Shown: piece by piece, positions 1 through 11,752 of the stretch
Numbering within the stretch: position 1 is the stretch's first letter
How the letters are laid out: each line of letters opens with the position of its first letter
Assembly (NCBI GenBank): GCA_039545355.1
Contig: BCJJ01000014.1
Coordinates: 623,914 to 687,913, forward strand
Reading direction: 5' to 3'
DNA from: Trichosporon coremiiforme
Taxonomy: Eukaryota; Basidiomycota; Tremellomycetes; Trichosporonales; Trichosporonaceae
DNA: 64,000 bases
Program-made: the position numbers and the translations under genes
The notes under the pieces: model-generated
Told to the model about the DNA's origin: nothing
Databases searched by the model: none
Seen by the model: only the letters and a program-made list of their open reading frames with translations

Positions 1-865
1 TGTCCTTGCTCGACCGCCACCCCTCGAGCGCCAGATGCGCCTTGCCAATGTCCTCCTGCGCCTTTAGAACAGCCTCAATTTGGCTGCCCAACGCGCGGGT
101 GACCCTAGTCCCGCTCGGCTCGAGGGCGCCATCGAGCATAGAGGAGACCGGTCGAATGTCCTCGACCTCGTGCTGTTCCGGCGAGGGAGCGAGCGGCGGG
201 ACCGCTTGTGCGGGCGCACCCAGACCAAGAGCCGGAGAGGACCGTGAGCGTTCCGGCGCAGGTCGAACGAAGTTGGCCACGATCGCATCGTGCGCTGACG
301 GCGGGGGACCGTTGGTCACGATGAGCGGTGGGTGAGACTGGGTCTGTGTCGTCGACATGATGGGAGGTGGAGCGAGGGTGTCAGGGACCTTGGTCGATTT
401 CGATTTGTCCTCGGTGTTCTTTTCCTTATCTTTCGTGCTCGTCTCGTCACCGTCGGAGGCAGCAGCAGAGTCGTTCGGGGCGTCGACTGGAGGTGGTGGT
501 TGAGAAGTACGTTTCGAGCGAGTAGGCGACGGCGGCTCGTCCTCGATGACCGAGTCCCTGTTGCCTGGGCGCAGGCCGGCGGCGTGCAGGAACCGGAACC
601 AAGTGGCGCCCGCCTGGCCGCCTGCGAAGGAGGAGTTACGCCGGCGCGACTTGACGCTCTTGTCGTCCGTCTCGCTCATTGCTGATGGAGACGATGGTGA
701 CACCGGCGAAGTCGGACTGATGGGCGAGGAAGGTGGAGGAGGAAGTGCAATGGATGACTTGCGGCGCCAGAAGCCCCCCCATCCGCCTGCGGGTGCAACT
801 GAGCTGCGCCGCCGGTTAGGACTCGGGTACCCCTGCGTTACCGGTTCTGGTAAATCCGAACTCAT
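1..865 (-). CDS. Uncharacterised Ser/Pro-rich protein, 5' part (cut by window edge)
   Basis: An open frame runs without a stop from an ATG at 865 to the left edge, giving the first 288 residues; the rest lies outside the window. The N-terminus is basic and low in complexity: a PNRRRSS stretch, a WGGFWRRKSS segment near residue 30, then Ser-Pro repeats such as PPPPSSPISPTSP. A more compact WFRFLHAAGLRPGN segment follows near residue 90, then acidic and Pro-rich linkers. The last visible residues (about 255-288) look helical (SQIEAVLKAQEDIGKAHLALEG). The RRKSS/RRNSS sites suit basophilic kinases (inference). I do not recognise the family. It diverges from the gene at 2645 across about 1.8 kb. 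Confidence 0.6.
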   Translation of the reverse strand, partial: MSSDLPEPVTQGYPSPNRRRSSVAPAGGWGGFWRRKSSIALPPPPSSPISPTSPVSPSSPSAMSETDDKSVKSRRRNSSFAGGQAGATWFRFLHAAGLRPGNRDSVIEDEPPSPTRSKRTSQPPPPVDAPNDSAAASDGDETSTKDKEKNTEDKSKSTKVPDTLAPPPIMSTTQTQSHPPLIVTNGPPPSAHDAIVANFVRPAPERSRSSPALGLGAPAQAVPPLAPSPEQHEVEDIRPVSSMLDGALEPSGTRVTRALGSQIEAVLKAQEDIGKAHLALEGWRSSKD

Positions 866-2596
866 CGTGACTAGCTCGTCTCTCCGCTATCTTTTGCGGA
901 TGATGGTGATAACGATGAGAGAGTGGATGATGGAGAGAGCTTTGAGAAGATTAGGACAGATGCGCAGAAGTATGAAGACGGGGTATGAGGAAGGCAGGCG
1001 GCGCACACGGCTCCGAAGACCAGATCCGTTGCTTCTACGCTTGCGCCCCCAGGCCAAGTCGCAGCTATCATGCACTAAAGGGTAAAGACTGCAAAGGCTG
1101 AATGCATACGTTGGTATCTTCACAAAGCAAGGGGGCCGTTATCGTCACTTGCGGCCTAGTTCAAGAATCGGTGCTGCGGCGACGCACATGTTGCTGCGGC
1201 TATCTTTGGTGCTGGGGTTGGCTAAAGAGGGAAGGACCGGCTGATGGGGGCCCAAACAAGCGGGAAAGGTGAGTGGCGAGAGGGGACGTCAGTAGACAAC
1301 GGACGGCTATCAGGTGGCCAGGAATAGCAGGCCAGCATGCATGTCCACATCGTACCACAGCCGTAGAACAGCCGATCTTTCAAAAGTGCAGCATGAGGAT
1401 GGAGCGATCTCGGATTATGTCATGATGCTAGCATGGCTGTGATCGCACGTAAACGTAACGCCAAGTCACAAGCGACTTCAATGGCAGCCGCGGTCACACA
1501 CTGCTCATTCGCTCTCAACTTCCCCAAACCCGAAGCTCGTCGCATCGCTGTTGTCTGGACGCCTCCCGAACCCCCGGCGGAAGACTTGGGCCATAGCAGC
1601 AGGTTCACTGGTTGACGCCTGGTGAAGGAATCGAAGGTGACCAGGGTTCGTTGGGTCCGTGCAGCCGGGGGAGGACATGTCGGCTTTGCTCCATTCCTCC
1701 ATTCCCCTTGCACCCCTGCTCTCTTGCCCCTTTGCCCGAACAGGATACTCACCATCTCACTTTTAAGTTGAACGCGCTGGTAGCGAGGACGTTTCGATGG
1801 ACCGGAAAACGGATGATGAGCGCGAGGAGGTGTTGTGCATTACCGGGTGTGTGGAGAAGGCGAGACATGGCTCTGGAACCATGGGGCGACCGACGGATCG
1901 CGTCAAGACTCAATCAGCCTGCAAGGAGCGGTGAGTGGACAGTGAAGGGATGAAGTGCGTGTGTGTGAGTCTATTGTTCTCTCGCACTGTCCGATCTCGC
2001 GCACGTCGCTGTGGGACGTCCGGGTTGCGTCGGGTCGATCATGCCTCCGCGCACGGTACGCACGGCCCGACCACGCCTTCTGCCAGGCCGTCAGGCGTCA
2101 GCGCCCGCCGGGGGCCTGCGCAGCTTGTGGGTGCGGTGAAACGTTGCCCGCCACGCCTAACCTGATGGGCCTGACGCCCAGTGGCGAGCGGGCGGATCAC
2201 TACCCGAGTGGGATGTGTGATGGACTGGGGCGAGTGTCACTTTGCCTTCACCTTCTAATCTTTCACTCATCCAAACCTGAATCTGCCTTCACCACTCAAT
2301 CACCCGACTCTGACTGACAGCATCTGAGTGCTGACTGACTCCAAACTGACATGGAGACTGCAGCACTCACATAACATATAAGGCGCCCCCTTCTCTTCTT
2401 GCAGCGCACAACCATTCCTCCCCTCTTCCCTGCTTCTCCATCCCTAACACCCGACCCGACAACCCTTGCTCAGCACTGATCCGTCGCTCAGACCCTTCCC
2501 TCGTCGCCACCGACTTGCCGAAAACAAACACGCCTCGATCTTCCTCGAGGTCAACTTTTTCGTCTCCAACTCCATCTCTCTCGCTTCCATCTCAAA
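866..2596. other. Long divergent intergenic region with TATA-like element
   Basis: No convincing coding exon was found on either strand. It lies between two divergent genes. The right part has an ATATAAG-type TATA-like element at about 2376-2382, followed by a CT-rich stretch typical of fungal transcription start regions. A polypyrimidine-rich leader then runs to the gene starting at 2645. The size is unusual for this compact genome and suggests extensive upstream regulation or a missed non-coding transcript (inference). Confidence 0.45.
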
Positions 2597-2644
2597 GTAT
2601 GTCTGCCCGTGGCTACAGACAGCATGGTAGCCAGCTAACTCCAG

Positions 2645-3813
2645 ATGCCGCTCGCGCGTATTAGCTCCAATAAGGAGAACACCTTCTGCCGCCCCGCTGC
2701 CGCCGTGCGCGCAAAGACGGCCAAAATCAAGGCCAAGGCTGGCCTCGCTGCTGGTCTCGGTCTGGGCCTCCCCTCCCGACGCCTCAAGCGGAGCACCTCC
2801 ATCCAGCGCGCCAAGGCTGCTAACGGCAAGCCAAAGCCCGCGAAGCCGCACGCTTCGCACGCTGCTTCCCAAGGCTACATCAAGCTGCCGCTTAGCCTTG
2901 CGCGCCCGGCTCTTCCCCAGGTCGCCGAGCTCGAGCTTGAGGGAGACATTGTTGTGAGCGGCAGCCATAGCCTCTAAACTTTCAATGTGCACATGGACAT
3001 GAGCTGACTGCAGCCCGCCGCCTTTGTCGTCGACAAGCTGCAACCCCTCCTCTCTGGCCTGCTCCTCGCCGCAGCCCTGTTCCAGCCTTACCCCGGTGCC
3101 TCCAAGTTTCCCATCGAGGGCAGGCGCAGCTTCGCCTTCGGTCTTCCTCGTTCCGTCTCGCACCTGGACGTCTCCGGTCTCGAGCCAGACCTCTGTCTCG
3201 CTCTGCATCGTCCAGGGTCAGCCGAGGCGCTGCAGATCTTCCCCGTTCAGTGAGTCAGCTCGAACTTCCCCAAGTTGTAGCTAACAGCAGCCGCCTCGTC
3301 TACGCCTCGCAGTGCGCCTACTTCCCTTCTCTCCCCCTGTCCTACCCCGTCGGTGATGACGAGGACCACGGTCTGGAGACGATCCCCGAGGACGACGCCT
3401 CCGTCTGCTCCTCCGCCCCCTCTTCCGACGTCGAGGACGACTACTCCGACGACGACTCCACCTCCGAGGCGAGCGCCGACCTCCACGCCCCCTCCTACCT
3501 CCACCTCCCCATCCTGGGCCTCGAGGTGCCTTCCCCCGACACCTGGGAGCTAGTGCATGTGCGCCTGCACTCCTCGGACGACTACTGCTGGCAGAAGCAG
3601 CTGCTCAGCCTCCCCGCCGCCGACACGCCGGCTGCTGCCCGCAAGGCGCTTTCGGCGCTCGACGCTGAGGAGCTGTTCAAGACCATGCGCCGCGTTCACG
3701 AAGCGTGGCAGAACTGCTGTGCCGTCGGAGTAGTTAACGAGAAGGTCTGGGAGCAGCTCGGGAGTGCGTGGGCCGTGGTCGTGGACGTGATCAAGGCGAG
3801 GGCGACGACATAG
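2645..3813 (+). CDS. Uncharacterised acidic protein with N-terminal KEN box
   Basis: Spliced model 2645-2953, 3014-3249 and 3291-3813 gives 355 aa. Introns begin GTGAGC/GTGAGT and end after GCTGACTGCAG and GCTAACAGCAG. A likely leader intron (2597-2644, GTATGT...CTAACTCCAG) ends exactly at the ATG. The N-terminus carries SSNKENTF, a KEN-box motif recognised by the anaphase-promoting complex in many cell-cycle proteins (family knowledge). Then come a basic Ala-rich region, a hydrophobic middle (LLSGLLLAAALFQPYPG), a strongly acidic stretch around residues 200-235 (EDDASVCSSAPSSDVEDDYS) and a helical C-terminus. The acidic segment splits two better folded halves. I do not recognise the family. 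Timed degradation in mitosis/G1 is only an inference from the KEN box. Confidence 0.72.
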
Positions 3814-4377
3814 ACTGCCGAATTGAGTGACGAGAGGAAGAAGGATGACCAAGAAGCCGACGAGATCCGGGAAAAGACACAAAGCACGCCTTCAGATAAC
3901 CAGCAAAAGCACCTGTTCAATATGTAGTTCCTAGTTGTAGCGACCCCCAAATGATCATGTATTCGTCTCCAGTCCGATCACGATATTGCGGAGCATGCTC
4001 CGAGCGGTCCGAGGTGGAAAATTCCCCGCTCACTTGATCCCCGCAGATAAACGTCGAGGTTAGGCGAGATGGCCGCGAGATGCCGCTGTCCAACCACATC
4101 TACCCGGCCAGAGCCGATGGCACACGCCGTATGCGGACCGGCCGGTCGGGTCGGAAGCAACCTGCGGTGTCCTCTGCCTTACTCAGCAGGGCAGACCTCC
4201 ACCGATTGCATCACCGGAACCACATATGAGAACGCAACCTGGAGGGCGAGGAGGTGGTACATGCAAGCAAGAGCAGCAGCTTGTTGAATCTGTATCATGT
4301 TCCGTCGCTCCATCCCTTTACTTGCTACGACTGCGAGACACCTCAGACCTTCGACTGTGACGAATTACGCACGCACG

Positions 4378-5944
4378 ATGAGCTCCGCTGTTCCCAAGAC
4401 TATGAAGGCTGTCCAGGTGAGTTTCTAGGTGGGCGGATACGGTGCGCGGAAGACATCGTCTGAGGCCAGTGGTCGGCCGCGCCGGCCGGTGTATCGTGGA
4501 CTGGCCATCGGTGCAACGGAGTGGGGCTCTGTTTTCCTTTGCCAGGACGACGACTGCCTTAGTCGCGCGGTCACCGATACCGGTGCTGGGCTGGGGCTGG
4601 CAGGGAACGGGGCGATCGGGGTCCTCCCGGCTGAGCTCCCCAGCTAGCCCGGCTTGTCCAGCCCTAGCCGTGTCGATCTGCAGATCCTCCTGCCAGCCCA
4701 GATCGCATGCGACCCCAGCGACCAGCCTTCCCTCTCTGCGATCCTTCATGCACCACACCTAGCATCGTTCGGCTCCCACCGTGCTCTCGAAGCTGGCTGG
4801 ACAGCTCAGGGCTGAATGTCCCCTACTCGAGCTCATACCCTCCTTTCGCTTGCGGCACTAGCTAACTTCCAGGTCGAGGAGACTGGTGGCCCCGAGAAGA
4901 ATGTGATGCGCGAGATTCCCGTCCCGCAGCCGAAGGAGGGAGAGGTCCTGCTCAAGGTCGAGTGGACGGGTGCGAACTACATTGACAACTGTGAGTGTGC
5001 TGCTTCGTACACCCTTCACCTGCTTGTGCTGTACTATACCGGCCGAGCTATCTTGTTCAGCATAACGTGAGCTAATAGCAGACCGCCGCTCTGGTCTCTA
5101 CAAGCTCAACCTCCCCTTCACCCAGGGCCAGGATGTCGTCGGCACCGTCGCCTCCGAGCCTTCCCCTAACCCGAACGGCCTCAAGGTCGGCGAGCGCGTG
5201 TGGGCCCCCGCCGGCGCCTCCTTCGCCGAGTACACGGTCGCGAACGTGAACCAGGTCGTGCCCATGCCCGAGGGCGTGGACCCCAAGGACGGCGTGTCGA
5301 TGTGCACCGTCGCCCTCACTGCCGTCACCCTTGTCCGCGAGGCGTACGCCGTCAAGAAGGGCGACTGGGTCCTCGTCCGCGCTGCTGCCGGTGGTGTCGG
5401 CCTCGTCCTGGTGCAGCTCTGCAAACACCTCGGCGCCAACGTCATCGCCACGGTCAGCACGGATGAGAAGGCGAAGCTGGCCCGCGAGAACGGCGCCGAC
5501 GAGGTACTCCTTTCCACTGCCTCGAGCGAGGAGAACGTGAAGAAGATCAACGACCTGAGCAAGGGCGGCGTCAACGTCGTCTACGACGGCGTGGGCAAGG
5601 ACACGTGGGACGAGGACTTCGAGGTCGTTCGTGTGGGCGGCACGATCGTGACCTTTGGCAATGCCTCGGGCCCCGTTCCCGCCTTCTCGCCGCTCAAGCT
5701 CTCGCCCAAGTGCCTCAAGGTCACGCGGCCGACGCTGTTCCCCTTCATCGCGCGCCCGGAGGACTTTAAGCGCCACGCGGCCGAGGTGTCCCAGCTCGCC
5801 AAGGACGGCGTGCTCAAGTTCAAGGTCCACAAGGTCTACCCCTTCACCGAGGAGGGCGTGCGCCAGACCCAGATCGACATCTCGGGCCGTGGCACGACGG
5901 GAAAACTCCTCATCCACGTTAGCGGGGATGACTCCAAGCTCTAA
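4378..5944 (+). CDS. ZTA1: NADPH:quinone oxidoreductase (zeta-crystallin/QOR-type MDR family)
   Basis: Spliced model 4378-4416, 4873-4990 and 5082-5944 gives 339 aa, the usual size for the family. The N-terminal GroES-like part contains MKAVQVEETGGPE and the quinone-reductase signature region WTGANYIDNYRRSGLYK. The Rossmann part has AAAGGVGLVLVQLCKHLGA, the glycine-rich NADPH-binding loop, and GADEVLLST. No zinc-ligand cysteine cluster is visible, as expected for QOR rather than alcohol dehydrogenases. It should reduce quinones one electron at a time with NADPH and help in oxidative stress (family knowledge). Intron 1 is 456 nt, far longer than others in the window and bordered by clear GTGAGT and GCTAACTTCCAG signals. 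The gene symbol is by analogy with the yeast QOR. Confidence 0.9.
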
Positions 5945-6024
5945 GTATCAGTAGATAGTTTATGCACGAATTGGGTGCTTCAGTGTGCAACTGCTAGGAT
6001 ACATTATAGCATCTACTCATACGT

Positions 6025-9000
6025 CTACTCCTCAGGCTCGGGCTCAGACTTGGCCTCCTCGGCCACAGCCACGCTCGCGCTCCTACTGGCCCTGGCACTG
6101 CCTCGACTCTGCCTACCCCTGCTACTCCTCTTGGACATGGGGGGCGTGGCAGCCGACGCACTCTTGCCCGCTCGCGTCGAGGTACTCGTCGCGCGGCCCT
6201 TTGCCTTCGGGGCCGGGGCAGCCTTGCCCTTCTTGGTTGGCTTGGCTCTAGCCGTCACCTTGAATTTGGCAGGCAGGGGACCACTGGACGGCGGTTTCTG
6301 CACTGTGAACTCCTCACTGGGAGAGGCGGGGGGCACGACCTCCTGCCCCCGGAACGTGGACGGTTCCAGCATCACGTCCATGTCTGTGTCATCCTTCTCC
6401 TCCTTGTCTTCTGCCTCTGGGGGCTCGTCGCGGCGCAGCGGCGCTTCGACACGCATTGGCCGTGTGGAATCGAGCGGACGACAGCCGACGTACCAGCTAC
6501 CGGCTCCTGAGGGGGCGGGAGGAGGTGGAATGCCCCGGCGGGCAATACAGAGGAACGCGAAGCCGTCACTCTTCGCTTCCACCTCGAGGGCGTCTGAGCC
6601 GGTGCGGACGAGGACGACGTCGCCGTGCTGAGCCGTCAGGTCGCCGGCACGCATCTTGCCCCGGCGGAGCTTGATGCAGACGCTCGACCCGAGGACGAGC
6701 AGCGCGGTTGTGCTGTTCGGAGGCAGGGGGAACTTCGGATGCACGACCACACTCGGCGCGGGCGGCAGCGCAGTGACGAGGAGACTGTTGAACTCCTCTG
6801 CGCCGGCGTAAACGCGACCAGCACGCTCGTTCAAGATTTCCATGATGTCGAGGGTCACACGGGGGGCTTTCGGCCACGGAATCGCGGGGGCCGAGGGGAA
6901 GTGCGCCAGTTCTGCAGCCGTAGCACCAACAGCCAGGGTGTAGAAGGGCGAAAGTGCCAGCATGTCGGGTCGCGCAGATGTAGCAGCCAGCATGTGACGG
7001 GAAAGAGGCACCTCGTCCTCGCCCTGCAGCTGCAACCCCTCCAGTACGGCCGTCACGATCTTGTAACCATCCGCACCGTCGCTGTTGAGTAGGTGAGACG
7101 CCACAGTGCCGGACCCAAAGCCGTCCAGCTTGTGCTGCACCAACTTGATGTGGTCGGGGAACACGGTCGTCGTCGTCTCGGCCTGGAACGGCCAATCGGG
7201 GTTACCCACATCTGGCCTGGGTCCGGTGCATGGCGTAGCGGTACGCAGCGCCTCGGCACCGTAAATCCGCCGCTTCGGGATATCCAGATGCGAGCATGCC
7301 TGGCACAGGAAACCGAACCAGTCATGTCGCTCGTTCGCGAGGCGGCAGCGGCGGCACACCCATGAGCGCCAGAAGTCGCGCCCCGCGTCCCAACGCGTGA
7401 CGTCAGCAAACTGCTGCAACGGGTCTGGCGGCATAAATGTCAGGTTCAGCTGCTCGGGCAGGATGCGCGCCGCGGCACGGATTAGGCCGGGGTAGTTCTT
7501 AACAGATAGTCCGGCAGCTGTGATGTCAGTTAGAGCAGAGCGGGTTGACAACTCACGAGGAGGCGTCACAGGGCATCCGACGTTAACGCATACCTCGTTC
7601 AAGCAGATGTCCAGGTCGCGGTATACGCGCTCAGAGTAGCGCTTGCAGCTATCGCACTGCACCGGTTCGGGGCCCTTTGTTCCGTCAGCGGCCGTCGTCG
7701 GAGGTCGCGGGTGCTGCGCGCCGCGCATCGTAGTCGAGCCATGCACATTACGGCCCTTCACAGGCCAGGCCGGGGTCGTGTTCGTCGTCTCCTCATCGAA
7801 CGCTGGTGTCTCGACAGAGCGCTCCGGATCCTCCTTGGCCGCCCACCATGGCTGCGGTTGCTCGCCTGTGCACCACTCGAAGCGGAACACCCATCCGACG
7901 GCGTCGTCTGCCTCGACCGGCTCGACCCACGCCTCCACGATCCAGAACCAGCCGAGCGTCACAACAGCTCGCGGGACCTTAAACGGCACCTCCGCAAAGT
8001 CGTTAGAGACCGCCACCGCAACAGGCGTCTGCGCTCGCTGAGCCATGAGGAGGGCCTCGATCACTGGCGCCTCCGGGTTCTGGATCGGCGCGGACAACAT
8101 CGTGGGCTTGTCGATGCCCCCTCCGTTGGTGCCGTTGCTGAGATGCCGGCCCTGGTCAGCCGTCCGCGTCATCGCATCGTTGTAGGCGTCCGAGATATTG
8201 TCGGGCAGTGCGGTGACGCCGTCGTTACCGTCGTCGACCGGGGCTACTGGCCTCAGTTGCCTCTTTCTCGGCACGCCACTGATGTCAGTTACTTGGCCGC
8301 GCAGACTCAACTCACATAGACGTGATGATGGTGCCGATGCGCTCGCCGGTGCCCCAATACGTCCGCATCTCCAGCGGTGGCTGGCCCTCCAGGATGACAC
8401 CGCGAGCTATCCCACTAGGGCCGATGGACACACTGGCGCCGGGAGTCGTCTGCGGTGCACGAAACGCCTCTACGGCCGATGCAAGCGCCCTCCTCCTGTC
8501 CGCCCACACAGGCGCGAAGCCGCGCATGTCATGCAGTTCTGGGCGTTCATTGTTCCTCTCGACAGCAACAAAGTGCGCGGCATCACTCTTGGACGGAGTG
8601 ATATCTTCCGGCCGTGTGAACTCCACGTTCGCACCCGGCATGGTTGTCTTCTGGACACGGGCACGGGGTTTCCGGAAGCCGCTGCCATCGAAGTTGAGCA
8701 GGTTCGGGTCGACCTCATCCGACGCAGACAGACGGCGCTTCTTCTTGACCCGCTTGCCGCGTCCACCATCGACCGCTGCGGCATTGTCAGATTCATCTTC
8801 CTCGCTGTCGCTGCTCGGTGGTGGCGCCTTGGCCTTCCCTTTCCCCTTGTCCGTGCTGGAGAGTGCACGCGCAATCATCTCGGGTTTACGTGTGACCGGT
8901 GCCGTGGGCATAAGATGCCTGAGCTCGGCCTGGTTGCACTCCGCTCCACTGTCGCGACACCGACCACAGGGGTACGACCGATCGCAGTGCTGGGCTGCCT

Positions 9001-9489
9001 TCAGGCAGGATGCACATGCACCCGGAATGAAGAACACGACTTCTCCTGGGTGTTAGCTATGCCCTCAGAACTCAGCTTACCTGTGGATGGCGCGACTTTC
9101 ATCCACACCGTGGAGGGGTCAACCCGCGAGTCGAGCTCCGCAGGCAGATACCGAGGCTGCTCCAGCAGCCCCAGAATCGGATCATGTCGTGTTCGTCCTG
9201 GCGTCCATGTTCTGTTCGGAATGATCTGCGGAGGGTAGATCACATCATGCATGGACGAGCCCGCTCCGTTCTGAGAGCTGATAGCAGCAGATCCTGATGC
9301 GGGGAAGGATGGACTGAGAACATCAGCACTGGTGATCGATCGTGGGACGTACGGCTGTGATGCGGCGCTTGCCGCAGCTGGTGCCGCAATGGACGAGAGC
9401 GGCGGTAGAGGCTGGCCGAGCTGGGAGCAGGGAGGAGGTGCGGCTCCGTTTTGCCTCTCGGGTTGTGAGTGTATCCTGTTGGCCTCCAT
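6025..9489 (-). CDS. Zn2Cys6 protein with CxxC clusters and a degenerate AlkB-like (2OG oxygenase) domain
   Basis: Model in transcript order: 9489-9081, 9045-8316, 8278-7557 and 7517-6025, 1117 aa. Introns are 35, 37 and 39 nt; the last has no in-frame stop and would go unnoticed if retained. After a disordered N-terminus comes GACASCLKAAQHCDRSYPC plus GRCRDSGAEC (about residues 145-170), with the CxxC-x6-C-x5-CxxC-x6-C spacing of a fungal zinc cluster. A central region has CDSCKRYSERVY and WVCRRCRLANERHDWF. It is followed by a segment that resembles basidiomycete AlkB-like oxygenases from memory (PLSRHML, FNSLLVTALP, QHGDVVLVRTGSD). The tail is basic, with AT-hook-like RGRQSRGSAR. The iron-binding HxD position reads HPK, and the distal His is not evident. 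A nuclear DNA/chromatin role is inferred. The start at 9489 is the nearest ATG; the frame is open further upstream. Confidence 0.7.
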
Positions 9490-10044
9490 GATGGAGAATG
9501 CTGAAGCCACGGAGCAGCCGTCGTGATTGTTTCGATTCTCCCCTTGGACCAATATTAGGTCAAACTCTAACAGCCACTGCAGGTGTCCCGTTACCGACAC
9601 TGGGGCTGGACAACTTGGGCGGCCGGCAGGATCGGATGGAAGAATCGGTCGCCGAGTGAGCGCCGCGAGCAGTCGAGTCGGTAGTGATGAGAGGTTGGAA
9701 GGCGGCGATGACTGTTGTTCTGTCGACTTGCAGGAGTCTTTGCGACATTACAGCCTCGAGCCAGACGTGATCACAATCTCGGACGGAATCAAATACCCCG
9801 TTCACCGGTGGCTCACGGCGCGTCTCAATCAGCGGCGTCCAGGATCGGGTCTGGAGCCAGGCACGCTCAGGCTCAGAGTTCTGTCGGTCGGCGGGATGAT
9901 GGCAGCCTCCACCGTTGACGACACTCGCCGCAGACTAGCAGACAATCCTGACCGCCTTCCCTCAATCCGCGTAACGGTCTTTCTCCTCCCCATCTCTCAT
10001 CAGTCTCCCCACCTCCGTCATCCCCGCCACCACCACCACTCACC
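9490..10044. promoter_or_regulatory. Divergent promoter between the Zn2Cys6 gene and the nucleoside transporter
   Basis: These 555 bases contain no supported exon. Both flanking genes point outward, so the segment must carry both promoters. The right end is pyrimidine-rich and ends in CACCATG at the transporter start. No clear TATA element was seen on either side. Confidence 0.5.
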
Positions 10045-11652
10045 ATGCTGAGCAGAATCAGAAATCAGTTCAGCAGCCAGTCTCACGACGACTACGAACC
10101 AGTACAGACGGACGATGGCCCCAACTTGCCGCCACTCGAGATACACAGACAACGGCCCCAGCGTGGCGAAATGCAGAGTCGCAGCGGCGGTCTCGTCGTC
10201 GCCTGCTTTTGGGCTCTTGGAGCCGGCATCCTCCTCAGTTGGAATGGTGCGTTGCGTTTGTGTACTGACCGCGCGCTGACTATTAGCTCTGATCTGCACG
10301 TATCCGCTATTCACCTCGTTCTTCCTCTTCGGTCCCACAAGAGCGAACCTTGCGAGCTATCTGAGCACCGTCTACTGCTTCAGCAACTTGCTCTTCCTCG
10401 GTATTGCCCAGCGGAATGCTGGAAAAGTACGCCTTCTGGATTACTCACGCATTGCTGACCAACAGACCGCTCCGACAAAACGGCTGCGGTGGTCGCTGGT
10501 CCTGATGCTGGTGACCATGGTCGTCATGGTCTTCCCTCTGCTGTCCAACGTCCTTCCCTCCATGTCAACATCGGGCTCGCCGCTGCTCCTTCCGATGCTC
10601 CTGCTTATCGTGCTGGCGCTCTCTCTATCGACGTCGTACCTCCAATCAGCAGTGTTCGCGCTCGCCGCCCTTTGGGGCCCCAAGGAGACGTTAGCTGTCA
10701 TGAGTGGCCAAGGAGGCGTCGCCTGCATTGTCTCGCTCGCCCAGGTCTTCCTCGCCATGGCCGAGTCCAAGAATGCTGGTATTCCTGAGAACGGACATGG
10801 GTCCACGAAGGCCGCCCAGGCGCTCTGGTTGATTGGGGCTGTCGGTACCATCGCCTGCATCGCTGCTCTCAGATACCTCGTTAGCCACCCCGACTACGTG
10901 ATCGTACTGGCTCCCCTCGCGCAGCGAGAGGTCAGTGTCGATGTTACGAGCAAGGACATGACCAAGCGTGTCTTTGCCAAGAACATTACTCTCGAGTTCG
11001 CCGTTGCTTTCGTCTTCACTGTCACTCTGGTGAGCTAATCTTTGACAGCGATAGCTGACCACAGGCCATTTTCCCTCCCATTACGACAACAATCATGTCG
11101 GCGAGCCGGAACCCGCCATGGATTCTACAGCCCGCAATCTTCATCGCAATCCACTTCTTCATCTTCAACTGTAGGTGCCCCTACTGGAATGCCCCTACCG
11201 GAATACCCGCTAACCCGTCAGTCGGTGACTACATCGGACGAACGTTCATCCCGGGGATGCGCTGGGCCATGTCCCTCAGCACGAAGCAGATTGTCGTCCT
11301 GTCCTGTCTGCGTGTTGTTTTCTTCCCGCTGTTCCTCCTTTGCAACACCCCCGCCCGAGCGTATGAGCGTCTGTGGGTCTTCCCCGACGCGATCTACTTC
11401 CTCATCCTGCTCGTTTTCGGCATCACCAACGGGTAAGTTGTCGTTTGAGGTCGGTGAACTGACATCAGTGCCGTGGGCTCCATCTGTATGATCTTTGCTT
11501 CCTCGCCAGAACTCAACCCTGTCATTGGCGACGAGGAGAAGGACCTGGCCGGCACCCTGGCCGCCTTCTCCCTCGTTGCCGGTCTTGCGTTCGGAAGCCT
11601 GTGTTCCTTCGCTGTCAACTACGCCATCAACGGCAACCCCTTTGGTGGCTAG
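10045..11652 (+). CDS. FUN26: Equilibrative nucleoside transporter (ENT/SLC29 family)
   Basis: Six exons (10045-10246, 10287-10426, 10466-11029, 11065-11170, 11222-11432, 11469-11652) give 468 aa, the normal ENT length. After a polar cytosolic N-terminus of about 50 residues there are roughly eleven hydrophobic segments. These begin with GLVVACFWALGAGILLSWNA, which matches the family's TM1 ending in W-N. Further family features are SYLQSAVFALAALWGPK in TM4, a variable loop (SHPDYVIVLAPLAQREV), FPPITTTIMS in TM7 and GDYIGRTF in TM8. ENT proteins move nucleosides or nucleobases; the fungal member is vacuolar (family knowledge). Intron 2 (10427-10465, 39 nt) has no in-frame stop, so the frame supports the splice only through homology. 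The gene symbol is by analogy. Confidence 0.9.
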
Positions 11653-11752
11653 ACATGTCCGCCCCGATTGAACACTAGGGTCATTGATATATCTGTACAT
11701 GATGCCCATAATGCCTACAGTGTATGCTATTGTAAAAGTCTCGGAATCCACA

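Noticed and set aside
332..1085. Overlapping + strand frames at the left edge
   Set aside because: Shadow of the - strand gene ending at 865, whose frame is open throughout and has protein-like composition.
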